Shown here: in pieces, positions 1 to 10,989 of the stretch | Layout: each line of letters begins with the position of its first letter | Position numbering within the stretch: the stretch's first letter is position 1 | Program-made: the position numbers and the translations under genes | Notes under the pieces: generated by a model | Told to the model about the DNA's origin: nothing | The model's database searches: none | Seen by the model: the letters and a program-made list of their open reading frames with translations, nothing else | Source of the DNA: Sweltsa coloradensis | Lineage: Eukaryota > Arthropoda > Insecta > Plecoptera > Chloroperlidae | Direction: 5' to 3' | Assembly: GCA_024449915.1 (NCBI GenBank) | Contig: JAMZAV010001748.1 | Span: 1 to 64,000, forward strand | DNA: 64,000 nt

Positions 1-214
1 TTTTAAATTTAAGAATTTCAGGATATTTGTCATGGTCCACACACTCACAATCCTACATTACAATAGTGCAACCTACATTCACATGCAAACCAGCTTTTCG
101 CTTTAAGACATCTGAAAACTGGGGGGCGACCACAACAGAGTATTACGGGTTCAACCTTGATTATGCCTCTGTAATTGAAAATGTCAACATTTTTGTTGAC
201 ATAATTGTTTGATA

Positions 215-982
215 CTAGGAAAACGCTTAAGTCCCGCCGCGTTGTTGGATGAGCGTAATTGGTGCATTGAGTAGCCAAGTGTTATGCGGATTTTCTGTTG
301 TTCTGTGAAAAAACCATTACTAAGTTGAAGATTTTTTAAAAATTTATTTAAATTAAATTAAAAATAAACTTTAATTTTTAATTTTTTTAATTAATCGTAA
401 TTTTAAAAAAGAAAAAAATCGTAAAATTTTGATTTTCATAAGAAATAATTATTCGATTGTACTCAAATTTCAAACGAATATATTAATTAAAAAAAATTAA
501 GGTTCTGTGAAAAAATCATTACAATCGGATAAAGCATGTTGGTGTTATAAGGCAAAGAATTGATTTAAAAAAGAAAAAAACCCGTAAAATTTTGATTTTC
601 ATGAGAAATAATTTTTCGATTGCACTCAAATTTCACACGAATACCTAAATTCATAAAATTAAGGTTCTGTGAAAAAATCATAAAAATCGGATAAAGCATG
701 TAGGTGTTATAAATCGAAGAAATTTTTAAAAAATAAAAAAAAATCGTAAAATTGCGATTTTCATGAGAAATAATTTTTCGATTGCGCTCAAAAACGTGGC
801 AGTTCTAAGTTCAGAGATTTCGACGGCCTCCATAAAATTTCATCGCAATCGGAGTATCGGTTTAGCCGGAATCGTGTGAACAAACAGACAAAAATACAAA
901 AAGAAAAAAAAGAAAGAAAAAAAACATTCCGGAATTTTTTCTCCAGTGTAGTAGAATGGAATCTTCGCTTCGCTCATCCAAT
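215..982 (-). mobile_element. Helentron-like non-autonomous element, family B, copy B1
   Basis: Read on the minus strand it starts TTGGATGAGCGAAGCGAAGA at the right edge. It ends with the set-back inverted partner CGCTCATCCAA, then AACGC-loop-GCGTT and TTTTCCTAG followed by T at the left edge. The core carries tandem units of about 160 bp built around GATTTTTTCACAGAACC. It has no coding capacity. Confidence 0.75.
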
Positions 983-2384
983 TATTGATGGACAATGCTT
1001 AATGCAGTGCCGTCTGCGGTGGCACATATTATTTGGGCGCTGGTCCGAAGCGTGTGGCTCTATAATGACGAGGGTTCGAATCCCGTATAAGGCATGCGTT
1101 ATTTGCAGAAACAGGCATTAGGGGTGAAAATAAGTCAATTTTTGTTTTTATTATTCCCTAAAGCGGTGAATAGGTGGTGAATATAATTCAACATTTAGTT
1201 GAAAGTTCTTCCCTGATATTTTTTTAAATTTTTGATGTGGTACCTTGTAAAAGAATTGCAGATTACAGTAAAATGTAGTTATGAGAATTCAGATGCAGGT
1301 AGGGCCTATTTGTGGTGGAACTTATTTACATCTTTGCTTTTGTTTTAACTTTTGACCAAAAGCGGGGAATTAGAGTTGAAAATGATGTATAATTTATGGT
1401 TTTTAGCGGTGAAAATTTCGTATTCACCATAAAATACCTGCCTCCGGTTATTTGTAATCGGCATTCATCATCATCTATCACCACTCATCGTCTCAAATAG
1501 CCTGAGCGTATTACAATAATACGTTTGCAACAAAAATCACCATTAATGCAGTCTTTTTTTATTGTTGATCATTTTTATTTTATCATTGTGCGTCCCTATT
1601 TACAAGACAGTGAAACACATACTTAAAAAAACATTTTAAACTTATGCGTGTACATGCAAATTTATTTCATAGTGTCACTCTTACATATTTTAAAAGGTGA
1701 GATATAATTATAACTAATAAAACTGAACTCAAAATGGGTCATGATCCATTTTAATGTCTGTCTGTGTGTGTGTGTCGTTTACAGTGCAACCGTTGAACCC
1801 ATTTGGCTGAAACTTTAACCCAACACCCAGGACCAATATTGTGGGTACTTATATGGAAATCATTCCAGAAATTACAAAATCCATCTCGGAGGGTATCGAA
1901 CCCAGGTCTCCCAATTGCCGGTCGGGTGCTTTACCCCTATGCTACCGATCTTCTGGATTGTTGGTGCATTTATAGATCTGAATACATTCAAACAGTGTTG
2001 CAACAATTCTGCTGACTTTGAACTGACCAACTTAACATTATTTTTGTCACCCTATCTAATTTCTGGATTGATTTCCATATAAACAATTACACCTAGACCT
2101 ATGAGTTTCCAGGTGAATGAAATCGAGAAATAAAACCTTGCTCATACCTGCTTATCCAGTTTTTTCTTGTGGAAATGCATCATATTATGATAAATTTCTA
2201 TCGCTTACACTGACGTAGACCCATCATTTAATTTGTATCTTGTGTAAATGACATAAAAAGCTAGTAATTTGACATATTTGCTCTCACAGAGTCTATGGGT
2301 ATATTTTTTTAAATGTCAGAAATTGTGTGAATGGTGTGTGTACTTGATCATGACTGACTGTGGAAAAAAAAACATTTTGCATAA
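983..2384. other. Gene-free stretch
   Basis: AT-rich sequence with a tRNA-like T-arm word GAGGGTTCGAATCCCG at about 1071, a short TG microsatellite near 1762-1775 and an S3 piece. Nothing else is recognised. Confidence 0.5.
1805..1965 (-). repeat. tRNA-like SINE piece, family S3
   Basis: Minus strand: GGTAGCATAGGGGTAAAGCA, CCGGCAATTGGGAGACCTGG and GTTCGATACCC, then GATTTTGTAATTTCTGGAAT. Similar modules occur at 27180-27265, 29940-30035 and 30950-31040. Confidence 0.5.
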
Positions 2385-2681
2385 TATTTATTATTTACCA
2401 ACATAATTCAATTGTTTGAAAATGCATTGATTGATGATGAGCACTTTGCCATTCCCATTACAGATTATCTTGATTCTATCATTCAGCATCCACCATCCCA
2501 ATATCAACATTACAACAGATAAAATGTAATAATCCTTAATTTAATGATAACACTTGAAGTTGTACCTAAATACTCCCTACTTGCTGTGTTCAGCCAGCTC
2601 ATCGAGAAGGATGACGATAACAACACTTACCCACTGATAAGAATAATGTTTACAACCCTGTACAAAGAGGTCAGGAAATAG
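2385..2681 (+). pseudogene. Coding-like fragment with one in-frame stop, unrecognised
   Basis: One frame is open from 2385 to the TAA at 2520-2522 and then to the TAG at 2679-2681. It gives FENALIDDEHFAIPITDYLD...SQYQHYNR and then EVVPKYSLLAVFSQLIEKDD...IRIMFTTLYKEVRK. The amphipathic, charged composition looks like a helical protein and unlike the AT-rich surroundings. A CCCATTACAG acceptor-like site lies inside. It could be exons, a processed pseudogene piece or transposon coding remnant. I do not recognise the family. Confidence 0.3.
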
Positions 2682-2742
2682 GCTTCTCATTCAGTTTACA
2701 TTGGTCGGGATGTTTCTTGATTTAAGAAGGACTACACTAGTT

Positions 2743-3699
2743 CAAGGGCATCCGCAGGGGGGGGGGCAAGGCGGCCACTTGCCCCCCCCCCCCTAGAATC
2801 CTCTATAAAGCAATTTTATCAATTTATTAATTAGAGACTAATTATCTAACTATTTATGGAATACGTTTTTCTTTACATTACTACTCAAAGTTAAACTACG
2901 ATAGTATATTTGGCGGATGGAACATGATCAATCTCGTCAGGACGGTAGCGTTCCAATTCCATTTATGATTCTTATTATATTTATTGATCTCCAACAACAG
3001 GTATCCATCCACTAGTGTTAGGTAACTAAAACTAAACAATACAAATACTTAAAAGTATATACAAATCATTAAATTCATGAACAAGTACATACTATAAAAT
3101 TAAAATTATACAACCAATACAATAAGAGATACTTGAATAACAAAAGAATAAATATTTAAAAAATAGCTGAAAAAACCAAATGAATGAAAAATTAACTGAT
3201 GTTTTAAAATACAAACCTGGTGAAAAGGTGATGAAAGTGACAAATGAGTCATGTTGTTAAACTGGCACAAACAGCTGCTTTAAATGAAAAAGTGTAATGG
3301 GATTGATGACTATTTCTGTATCAATGGCTAATAATTTGTTGTAGGTGCCTTGAATTCGGTGGATGGGGGAAAATTTAAAAACATCAATACGAGCACATGG
3401 AATTTTGAAGGGGGTTTAATTTCTTGTAAACCTTGTAGGGATGTGAAAGTTTACATCTTGAAGTAGGTCGGTGTCGATGAAGTTCTGGAGAAGTTCGTAG
3501 AGGAAAATTATGATATTTTGGTGTTGCATTCAGCCCACTACTTTTTTCTAAAACGCACTCTAAAACATGATTTTCAACAAATTTCACCAGCGGCGCTATT
3601 GTTGGGGTGCTCTGCCCCTCAACCCCCCATGTTGTCCCACAAAAGTACAAATTATAATTTTTGCCCCCGCCCTTGACAAAATTCCTGCGGACGCCCTTG
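2743..3699. mobile_element. Non-autonomous hAT-like element, 957 bp
   Basis: The left end CAAGGGCATCCGCAGG and right end CCTGCGGACGCCCTTG are inverted with one mismatch. Flanks CACTAGTT/CGCTGGTT agree at 6 of 8 positions, both differences being transitions. It contains poly-G/poly-C tracts next to both ends and no transposase frame. Confidence 0.75.
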
Positions 3700-5736
3700 C
3701 GCTGGTTACGCTACCTCAGTCGGTATTCCTTCACATCTGTTGTCTTTGCTTTAGCTCTTGATCGTACGTCGCATCTTCTCCGAAGTTCTAGTTGTTTCAA
3801 CCCACAGAAGCACTGATTTCAAATGGTGCTAGAGTTCTAAACCATCTTGTCACACATTTGAAACCAGTACCCACGTAAGTCCATTGCTGGTGTTGGCTGT
3901 GTTCGAGAAGGCCTCAGAGATGGGCGTGCTGCGTTTGGTAACTTTTAGCCTGTTTTGCAGATGTGTATTTTCAATCTTCTCTAAAAAAATTCACTGGAAT
4001 GGGGAGAAAATGTATTTATTTCATTATTCACCAAAAAAAATCAAATTGGAAAAAAAAAAACTATTTTTTACACGGATTAAAATTTGAAAGTTGATGTACA
4101 AGGGATCTGAAAGGGTTAAACTTTTCCTTCAGAAAGAAAATTTCTTTAGTTTATTTGAACAAAAAAGTTTTCAAAAATTTGGTGGAGGTGCCGGGTTCTC
4201 GATTTTTATTTTTTAAATCAATTTTGAACCAAGATTTTGTTTGATATTTTTACTTTTAAATAATTTAATTTTTCGTTATTTGACTTTTGTATTTTTTACG
4301 ACTATCATTTTACAAATATTCTCTGTTTACAAGGCGTAGACAAATATACAAAGTATAAACGGTTACACGGTGCCACTGCCAGCCTAGCGAAGCAACAAAC
4401 GATGTCTTGGGCCTTTGTTATTTGTAGATAAGATAGAACGAAGTATGCGGGGTTCGAACCAGAACATCTCTCGTTCACAAGTGCTCGGACTTCGTACACT
4501 TCCCCGTACGAGCGAATGACATTAAAAATATATCCGCTTGTGGAATGCCATACTTCGTTGCTAATAAGTTTAATACAAATAATTTAGCCAAGTGCCTACC
4601 TATCTATTTATTTTTATTTATTTAACGTGTACTATCCTATTCAGCTAAAAAAATTATTTACAAAGGAGGACAACTAAATAAATCAATTACATAAATGCAG
4701 ACACAACAATGAATTATTACAGTAAAGTATAGTTTGAAATATAGTACGATTCTAAGATTCTTATATTAGTTTGTTAGCTATTTGACTTGGAAAATAATGT
4801 TTTTGAAGTATTTCTTAAATTAATCTCACCTTGTAGTAACTATTCCACGCGTGCGTCCCCTCTGAGGTTCAAAATGTTTCTGGTTTGGTTTTGTCCTAAT
4901 TAAGCTCTATAAATGGCAATCGGAATTGTTTTTCAAATGCTGCAGAACGGAAACTTAAATGTGGTGATTGAACGAGGGAGGGAGGGTTGTCGAATCCATA
5001 ATTAAACACCGGAAAGAGTTTTTCGAATTGAAAAGACCGCGTCGCTGTGGGTTGGAGGGGGGGGGGGGGCTTCCACAAGGTTCTTCATAGGAAATTGATT
5101 AAGGCAATCACCGAAAGTTTTAATCTCGAGTGTTTCTTCTGAGGGGGGGGGGGGGGGTGACCTTTCTTTCTCTCCTCGCAATCAAGAAAGTCCCCAAACA
5201 TCTCATCTCTACTCGACAGTGGAACTCGCCGAACGGGAAACTTTCGTCCACAAAGAAAGTTGACTCGAGAGTTTTGTGGGGGTGGATTGGCAGCTCTGGT
5301 CGAGTATATAAATAAATATATGTTCTCGAAACTGAAGGTACATGTTGTACACTGCGCTGTACATGTTGTGCACTGAGCTGTACAATGTTGTACAGAAGGA
5401 GATCTAGCTCAAATGGAACAGCACGTCCACGATCGTGTTTGTTTGTTTGAGCCTATTCGTCATTTTGATTGATAGGTTGCCTTTTGAAGGGTACTGAAAG
5501 TACCCGAAATATTGCTTTTCCATTCATTTAATATAATAATTTACTAAAAGAACATGCCGAGTCCAATTATTGATTATAATTATCACTACTAGCAGGTTAA
5601 ACTTTGCTACAATGAACTGTGGTAGGCCCTAGGTTACCTTGGTTACCAAAGTAAACAATCAAAATGTCTGCCTATCTGAAGTGCTAACTTGTACACCGCC
5701 GACCACACACCTGCGCCTCCAGTACGCCAGTACTAT
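3700..5736. other. Gene-free stretch
   Basis: Holds a piggyBac-like relic, a minus-strand tRNA-like word GGGGTTCGAACC near 4450, two poly-G tracts near 5057-5070 and 5142-5157, and a cluster of TGTACA words at 5336-5396. Confidence 0.5.
3945..4113 (-). mobile_element. Truncated relative of the 13.9-kb piggyBac-like MITE
   Basis: On the minus strand it begins TTAACCCTTTCAGATCCCTT, then ACATCAACTTTC and, near its far end, AATACACATCTGCAAAA. These are in the same order as in the 13.9-kb element. The second terminus is missing. Confidence 0.5.
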
Positions 5737-6323
5737 TTGGATAAGCGAAGCGAAGACTTCAATTTCACCGACCCCCCAAAAAACTTAGCTCGGGTGTTTT
5801 TTTGTTTTTTTGTTTGTTTGTTTTTCCGTCTGTTTGTTCGCTCTCTACCGGGCAAACGGCATATCCGATCTTGATGACAATTTGAGGGGACCTTCGAAAT
5901 CTCTGAACTTAGACTTGCTACGTTTTTGGGTACAATCGAAGAAATATTTCTCATGAATATCGTACTTTTACGATTTTTTTCGATTTTTAGTGCGATATTT
6001 TCGTGACATTTGGGCCAATTCTGACCAAACGGGTGGGGCTACAACGTTCATATTTCACATGGACATTAAGGTAATAATGATGTATTGCTTTCTGAAAGAA
6101 AAAGTTGAAAAAGTTAATCAGAATGTATAGAAATAAAGCTTTTAATATAAGTTTTTTACAGTAAATAATACCAATTAACAAGAAACAATAGAAACTTGAC
6201 AACAATCACCTACAATGCGTAGGCAGCAAAACAAAGCACTTGCAAAAGTAAAGATATCCCACGCAAACTAAAAACTTTAAAAAGCTCATCCATCAACGCG
6301 GCGGGACTTAAGCGTTTTCCTAG
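5737..6323 (+). mobile_element. Helentron-like element, family A, copy A1
   Basis: A near-consensus copy. TTGGATAAGCGAAGCGAAGA opens it, followed by a T-rich tract, CTCTACCGGGCAAACGGCAT, ACCAAACGGGTGGGGCTACA and CATCCATCAACGCGGCGGGA. The AACGC/GCGTT hairpin and CTAG then T close it. Length 587 bp. Confidence 0.82.
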
Positions 6324-6514
6324 TTATAACTCCATGGTTGTACGATGGTATAGGACGGTTTCTTGGTATTTGTTGTGGCTGCTCATTGTTGTAGAGAGTA
6401 GGCTACGAATTATATTCAAATAAACAAGCAGAACAGGCAATTGTTATTTAGTTTGTTGTAGGACTAGGCACTATTAATTACATTTAATGGTGAACTATTT
6501 CAATATATCAAATC

Positions 6515-6670
6515 GCATCGTGACCGGCAATCCTGACTAAGTTTCTTCTGAGGTTTTCCTCAGTCGTTAACGCGAATGCAAGGGATTGAGTCTTCTCAAA
6601 CAGACCTCGGACATCCCTTTCACGATTATTGTTCTATCCACAAAACATACCTAGTTCATTTGAAGAGGGG
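6515..6670 (+). repeat. S2 SINE body fragment
   Basis: CCGGCAATCCTGACTAAGTT, GAGGTTTTCCTCAGTCGTTA, GCAAGGGATTGAG and CCTCGGACATCCC match the S2 body. The tRNA head is missing. Confidence 0.55.
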
Positions 6671-7353
6671 CATACATTGCACCCTATAACCAGTTTCAAT
6701 TCCCAATGAAAAAATGTATATTTTTTAAAAATCAATTGGTGGGAAGTGGAATCACCCCTTAAACCAACTAAATGATGTTGGAACAAAGTGTAGTGATGTC
6801 TATAAATACTATAGTACTAGATTGGAAGGAGACTTTAAAAAAATAGATGCACTACAAGAGTAAAAACGTCTTGAGCGTACGTTTGCTTGCCTGCGGGAGT
6901 ATTCTTGTGACCTTATGCGCTTTTCCATCAGAGCACCAACATAATTATATAAAGTTGGAAATGTATACCATTGTCAAGGGTATTTAATAGTAACTGTTGA
7001 TACTCCTTGTTTTTTTTAAATTCTAGAACCTATCTATCTTTTCAAAGAAAAGTTGACAATGTTTCTACTTCTGAAGGGTGACACGTTCACCGCACGTGTT
7101 GGGGGAGGGGTGTCAGGGGTGCCATCACCCCCCCCCCCCGACTCATCCTCTTACAACGCACACAACAGATTCACGAGTCCGCCATTTCATTTCCGGCATT
7201 TTGTACTAGTAATCGAAGCAGACTACATTTTGTTCAATTATTTGAGTCCGGCGCAGTCATAAAGGAAACCACTAAGCAGTAATCTACTATGTCGGTTAAT
7301 TTCGCGCTTTCCTGAACATTCTACGCCAATCAAATCAGTCACACATTCAAGAC
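6671..7353. other. Gene-free stretch
   Basis: No recognisable element. A G/C homopolymer pair at 7092-7140 may mark a worn hAT-like insertion. Confidence 0.4.
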
Positions 7354-7470
7354 AAGATGGCCGCTATTGTGGTACTCGTAAGATGGCCGCTATTGTGATA
7401 CTCATAAGATGGCGGATATTGTGGTACTCATAAGATGGCGGATATTGTGGTACTCGTAAGATGGCGGACA
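7354..7470. repeat. 26-bp minisatellite, about 4.5 units with YY1-like words
   Basis: AAGATGGC(C/G)G repeats at 7354, 7380, 7406, 7432 and 7458, followed by ATTGTGGTACTC. Each unit begins with AAGATGGCSG, matching the YY1 core AAGATGGCGGC closely. Confidence 0.85.
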
Positions 7471-8065
7471 AGCGGGAATTATGAACTGTTTTCTCATGTT
7501 TCATACAAAATAAATAATACACGCAACTATATGTTACCATACATTATAGACACACGCATGTGCACTTGTGCCATTTTGCTATAACCACGGGGTTACAATA
7601 GGCTTGTTAGCATATCTCTGACCTCATAGTTCTGCTATACTTTGCCCCAACGAGGTTAAGTAAACCACATAGATACCCCTGTTGAGTCGAGGAACGAACT
7701 GAACGGGACAAAGAGAATTGTGACCAAACACCAACACTTTATAGGATTAGCAACAGAGTTTATTGTTCAACCCGTCAAATACAAAATATGTAGTCCTGAT
7801 ATTAAATCAATACCAACGGATGTAATACGTCACACCTTTTAGATTGTAGAACCAGTCTTAAGGATTCTGATGCTTTGAACACGCAATAACAAGGATGACA
7901 ACGTAATATAAAACCGGATATAAGAATCCTTGTAACTGATTTAACCCCAATTGTCACGTCCGGTCATTTGTGCACCAACTATCTGTCGCACATCCAGAGA
8001 CACCTTCTCAGATCAATGTTAGGCCAGCCCAACCACATGACGTACTAAAACATGCAATGTCGCTG

Positions 8066-8290
8066 TACTTACGAGTGCTTCGATGTTCTGACAAAGCTGC
8101 TACTGAACGCCGAAGTCTGCTGTACTAAAACATGCAATGTCACTGTATACTCACGAGTTTTGATGTCCCGACGAAGCTGCGACTGAACGCCGAAATGGTT
8201 CGATATCCTGACGAAGCCGCGACTGAACGCCGAAGTCTCACGTGTGCTTCGATGTCCCGACGAAGCCGCGACTGGACGCCGAAGTGTCCG
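8066..8290. repeat. Imperfect tandem repeat, GCCGCGACTGAACGCCGAAG units
   Basis: About four imperfect units contain GATGTCCCGACGAAGCYGCG and ACTGAACGCCGAAGT, with a TACTAAAACATGCAATGTC spacer in two of them. Open frames over it are produced by the repeat itself. Confidence 0.7.
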
Positions 8291-8530
8291 CCTCAAGCTT
8301 AAAAGCTCGACTAAGTTCTGGTCCGCGGGCTGCACACAATGCAACTGCTTCTCAACAATGTGTAAGGTAAGCTGGTCACCCTACACCAGGGCAACCCATG
8401 GAACCGGTGCGGTGGAGCTGGCTGGCAGGCTGCGTCAAGGAGGGCCAGGTGGCCACTGTGCAGTATGGGGCCGACTTGTGAGGAACATCTGGGAGCTGCA
8501 AGATTATCATATCGATACCCAGGTAAAAAA
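8280..8530 (+). other. GC-rich coding-like patch, unrecognised
   Basis: One frame reads KFWSAGCTQCNCFSTMCK with a GTAAGC donor directly after (8369). A later patch ends at a CAG|GTAAAA donor near 8521. Cysteine spacing and splice-like sites hint at an exon, but frames change between the parts and no family is recognised. Confidence 0.2.
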
Positions 8531-8764
8531 AAAAAACTGCTATGCAACATTCAAAGCTTGTTAAAAAAGCTCTATGATCCAAAGAACATATTTTTTTTTA
8601 AATAAAAAATAAAGGGAAAATGCTATATTTTTAATCATTAGAGCCTGAGCCATTTTAACAAGCTTTCAAATGTAACATAGCAATTTTAGAAAATGCAGAT
8701 ACGAGGGTTTGCCATTCGGGTTTTTCGACTTATCGATTATTTCTACCGACAATGTTGGCTCTAT

Positions 8765-8910
8765 TGTAAAGCTTGGCGCTCCCGGATTCGAACCCCTGCG
8801 AAATCAGCAATCCCGACTAAAGGTTTTTTCGAGATTTTCCTCGCGTATATCTAGTCCTCGGACACACAAAAGAGGGGCAAGCAATGCACCCTGAGGAGGT
8901 TTCCCACGAG
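8765..8910 (+). repeat. S2 SINE copy, diverged
   Basis: GATTCGAACCCCTG, AGCAATCCCGACTAAAGG, GAGATTTTCCTCGCG, CCTCGGACAC and GCAATGCACCCTGAGGAGGT follow the S2 order. Confidence 0.5.
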
Positions 8911-9022
8911 AAATGTTATTTTTTCGATTATATTCAATAATCCGCGCGTTACACTCTAGTTACTTTTGTCAGTAATAACAACAATTAGTATAAAATAAGT
9001 CATCATCATGGAACTAGAATAA

Positions 9023-9595
9023 TTGGATGAGCGAAGCGAAGACTTCAATTTCACTGTCCCCTAAAAACATTTAGCTCGTTTTTTTTTCTCTGTCTGTTTG
9101 TTCGCGCTCTATACCGGGCAAACGGCATAATATGGGATCTTGATGAAAATCGGAGGGGACCTTCGAAGTCTCTGAACTTAGACCTGCAACGTTTTTTTTG
9201 CACAATCGAAGAAATATATCTCATGAATATCGTACTTTTACGACTTTTTTCGATTTTTAGTGTGATATTATTGTGATATTTGGGCCGTTTCTGACCAAAC
9301 GGGTGGGGCTACAACGTTCATATTTTACATGGACATTAAGGTTATGGTGATGTAGTACCTTTTTTGAAAGAAAAAGTTGAAAATGTTAGCCAGAATCCAT
9401 ATAGAAATAAAGGTTTTAATATAAGTTTTTGAGGCATGTAATAACAAGTAACAATAGAAACTTGACAACAATCACCTACAATACAATGCATTCAAAAAGC
9501 ACTTGCAAAAGAATACAGATCCAACGCAAACTAAAAACTTACAAAAAAGCTCATCCATCAACGCGACTAAAAAAAGCGTTCGCGAAGCGGCCTAG
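9023..9595 (+). mobile_element. Helentron-like element, family A, copy A2 (variant 3' hairpin)
   Basis: The same 5' end and core as A1. The 3' end reads CATCAACGCGACTAAAAAAA, GCGTT, then CGCGAAGCGGCCTAG: stem and terminal CTAG are kept while the loop and last bases are replaced. This end is shared with A8. Confidence 0.78.
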
Positions 9596-10774
9596 TAGTA
9601 ATAACTTTCAGAATGCATAACAACAAGAAGGGCCTATAGTCGTTCATGTAACGAGAAATACTAACCTTCAATGACTGCTAAAATGAAAATTCGTTTTAAC
9701 TTAGACAAAAAACGTATTTGCGTCAGCTCGAAAACAGATAACCGGGTAGCCCCTCTTTTAAAATCAAATCTCCGTTATCGTCCTTGCACCTTAATTCACT
9801 CCCCTCCCCCCCCCCCTCATTTCCTCCCCAATCTGCACTTGTGTTAATTAACTTTTTAAATTAAAAATTGATTTTCATTCATAGGGGGCGACGAACAACA
9901 GAACTGATGCTGTGATTTCGCCATTTCATCTGAGTTTCATCAACTCATCAGTATTTTCATTGAGCGAGCGAAGTGAATGATTCGATTCGATCGGTGTCTT
10001 GCATGAGAGTTTCGTTGTTCCCCCGCCACACTCTTCTCGTGGTTTGGCCTGTGAGTAGGGGAGTAGTGTATTCCCCAAAACTAAGGGCGAGCTCTGGCCG
10101 GTTGGGGTGCGTGTTGCAAAGAGAGCTCTCGCGCAACTTTTTATCACAACTTTCTTCATTCACACAGCCTTACTCATATTTATTTTCTTCTTTCACTTTT
10201 TCGTCTCCATACTTGCCGGCCCTCTCTGCAACGAGCACTCCTCCGTTCCCACCCAGTTTAACCCATCCTATCCAACATCCTCACTCCTTCCCATTAACCC
10301 CCCTCGTCTTCCCTTACGTTCCTCCTTTTGGAAAGAAGAAAACATGGTGGTAATCAGGGAATATACCTTAACTTTTTTTATCACTCCACTACTCATTCTG
10401 AATACGTTAATCATATTATTTATTATTTGAATAAGATTTTTATTTATAAAAGTAAGCTGAAAGTTGCATCAATAATAATGGCGGGAAAAATGAGCCTCTA
10501 CGTCACTATATGGTACTGATGCGAATCGGCCAATAAGGTAATGCCAAACAGTGATATTTACTGTGCAATCTAAGTATGTATGTAAGCCCATTGGTATACA
10601 ATGCTCTAGCGTGCTCTAGACCTGAATCTTGACGTCACGTGCTGTTTGCGCGGGAAATAAAATACTACCAACTTTTGAGCCTCAATAGAGTTTAAAATAT
10701 GTTCTTTAAATTGCTTTTAATTGCATTATATAATGGCGTTTTAAGTGGTTTTCTATCCATTTCTTACACCCACG
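9596..10774. other. Gene-free stretch
   Basis: Several overlapping small open frames at 9926-10430 are shadows of a C/T-rich segment. TTGAGCGAGCGAAGTGAATG at 9959 resembles the 5' GAGCGAAGCGA words of families A and B but has no matching 3' end. Confidence 0.4.
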
Positions 10775-10850
10775 TCCCTGTAGGCCCCGACGCAATCGAC
10801 GAGTGAGCGATAACCAACCAAAGATCGATAAAATAACTCGCATAACGCTA
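10775..10850 (-). repeat. S1 SINE fragment
   Basis: CCCCGACGCAATCGACGAGT and AACCAACCAAAGATCGATAA match the S1 body. No head or tail. Confidence 0.55.
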
Positions 10851-10989
10851 CACAAAAAGCGAAAAAGTGGATACTAAGTCCCATGTGGTTTAGTTATAAC
10901 TACTGGCATCATACCTTTTACAAATATTGTAACCAGTAATGATGTTAATCAAAGTTTAAATTAAATTAATGTATTCCATTAAAAACACT

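Noticed and set aside
9926..10519. Overlapping 63-126 codon frames in a C/T-rich segment
   Set aside because: Low-complexity composition, several frames open at once, no family resemblance and no splice structure.
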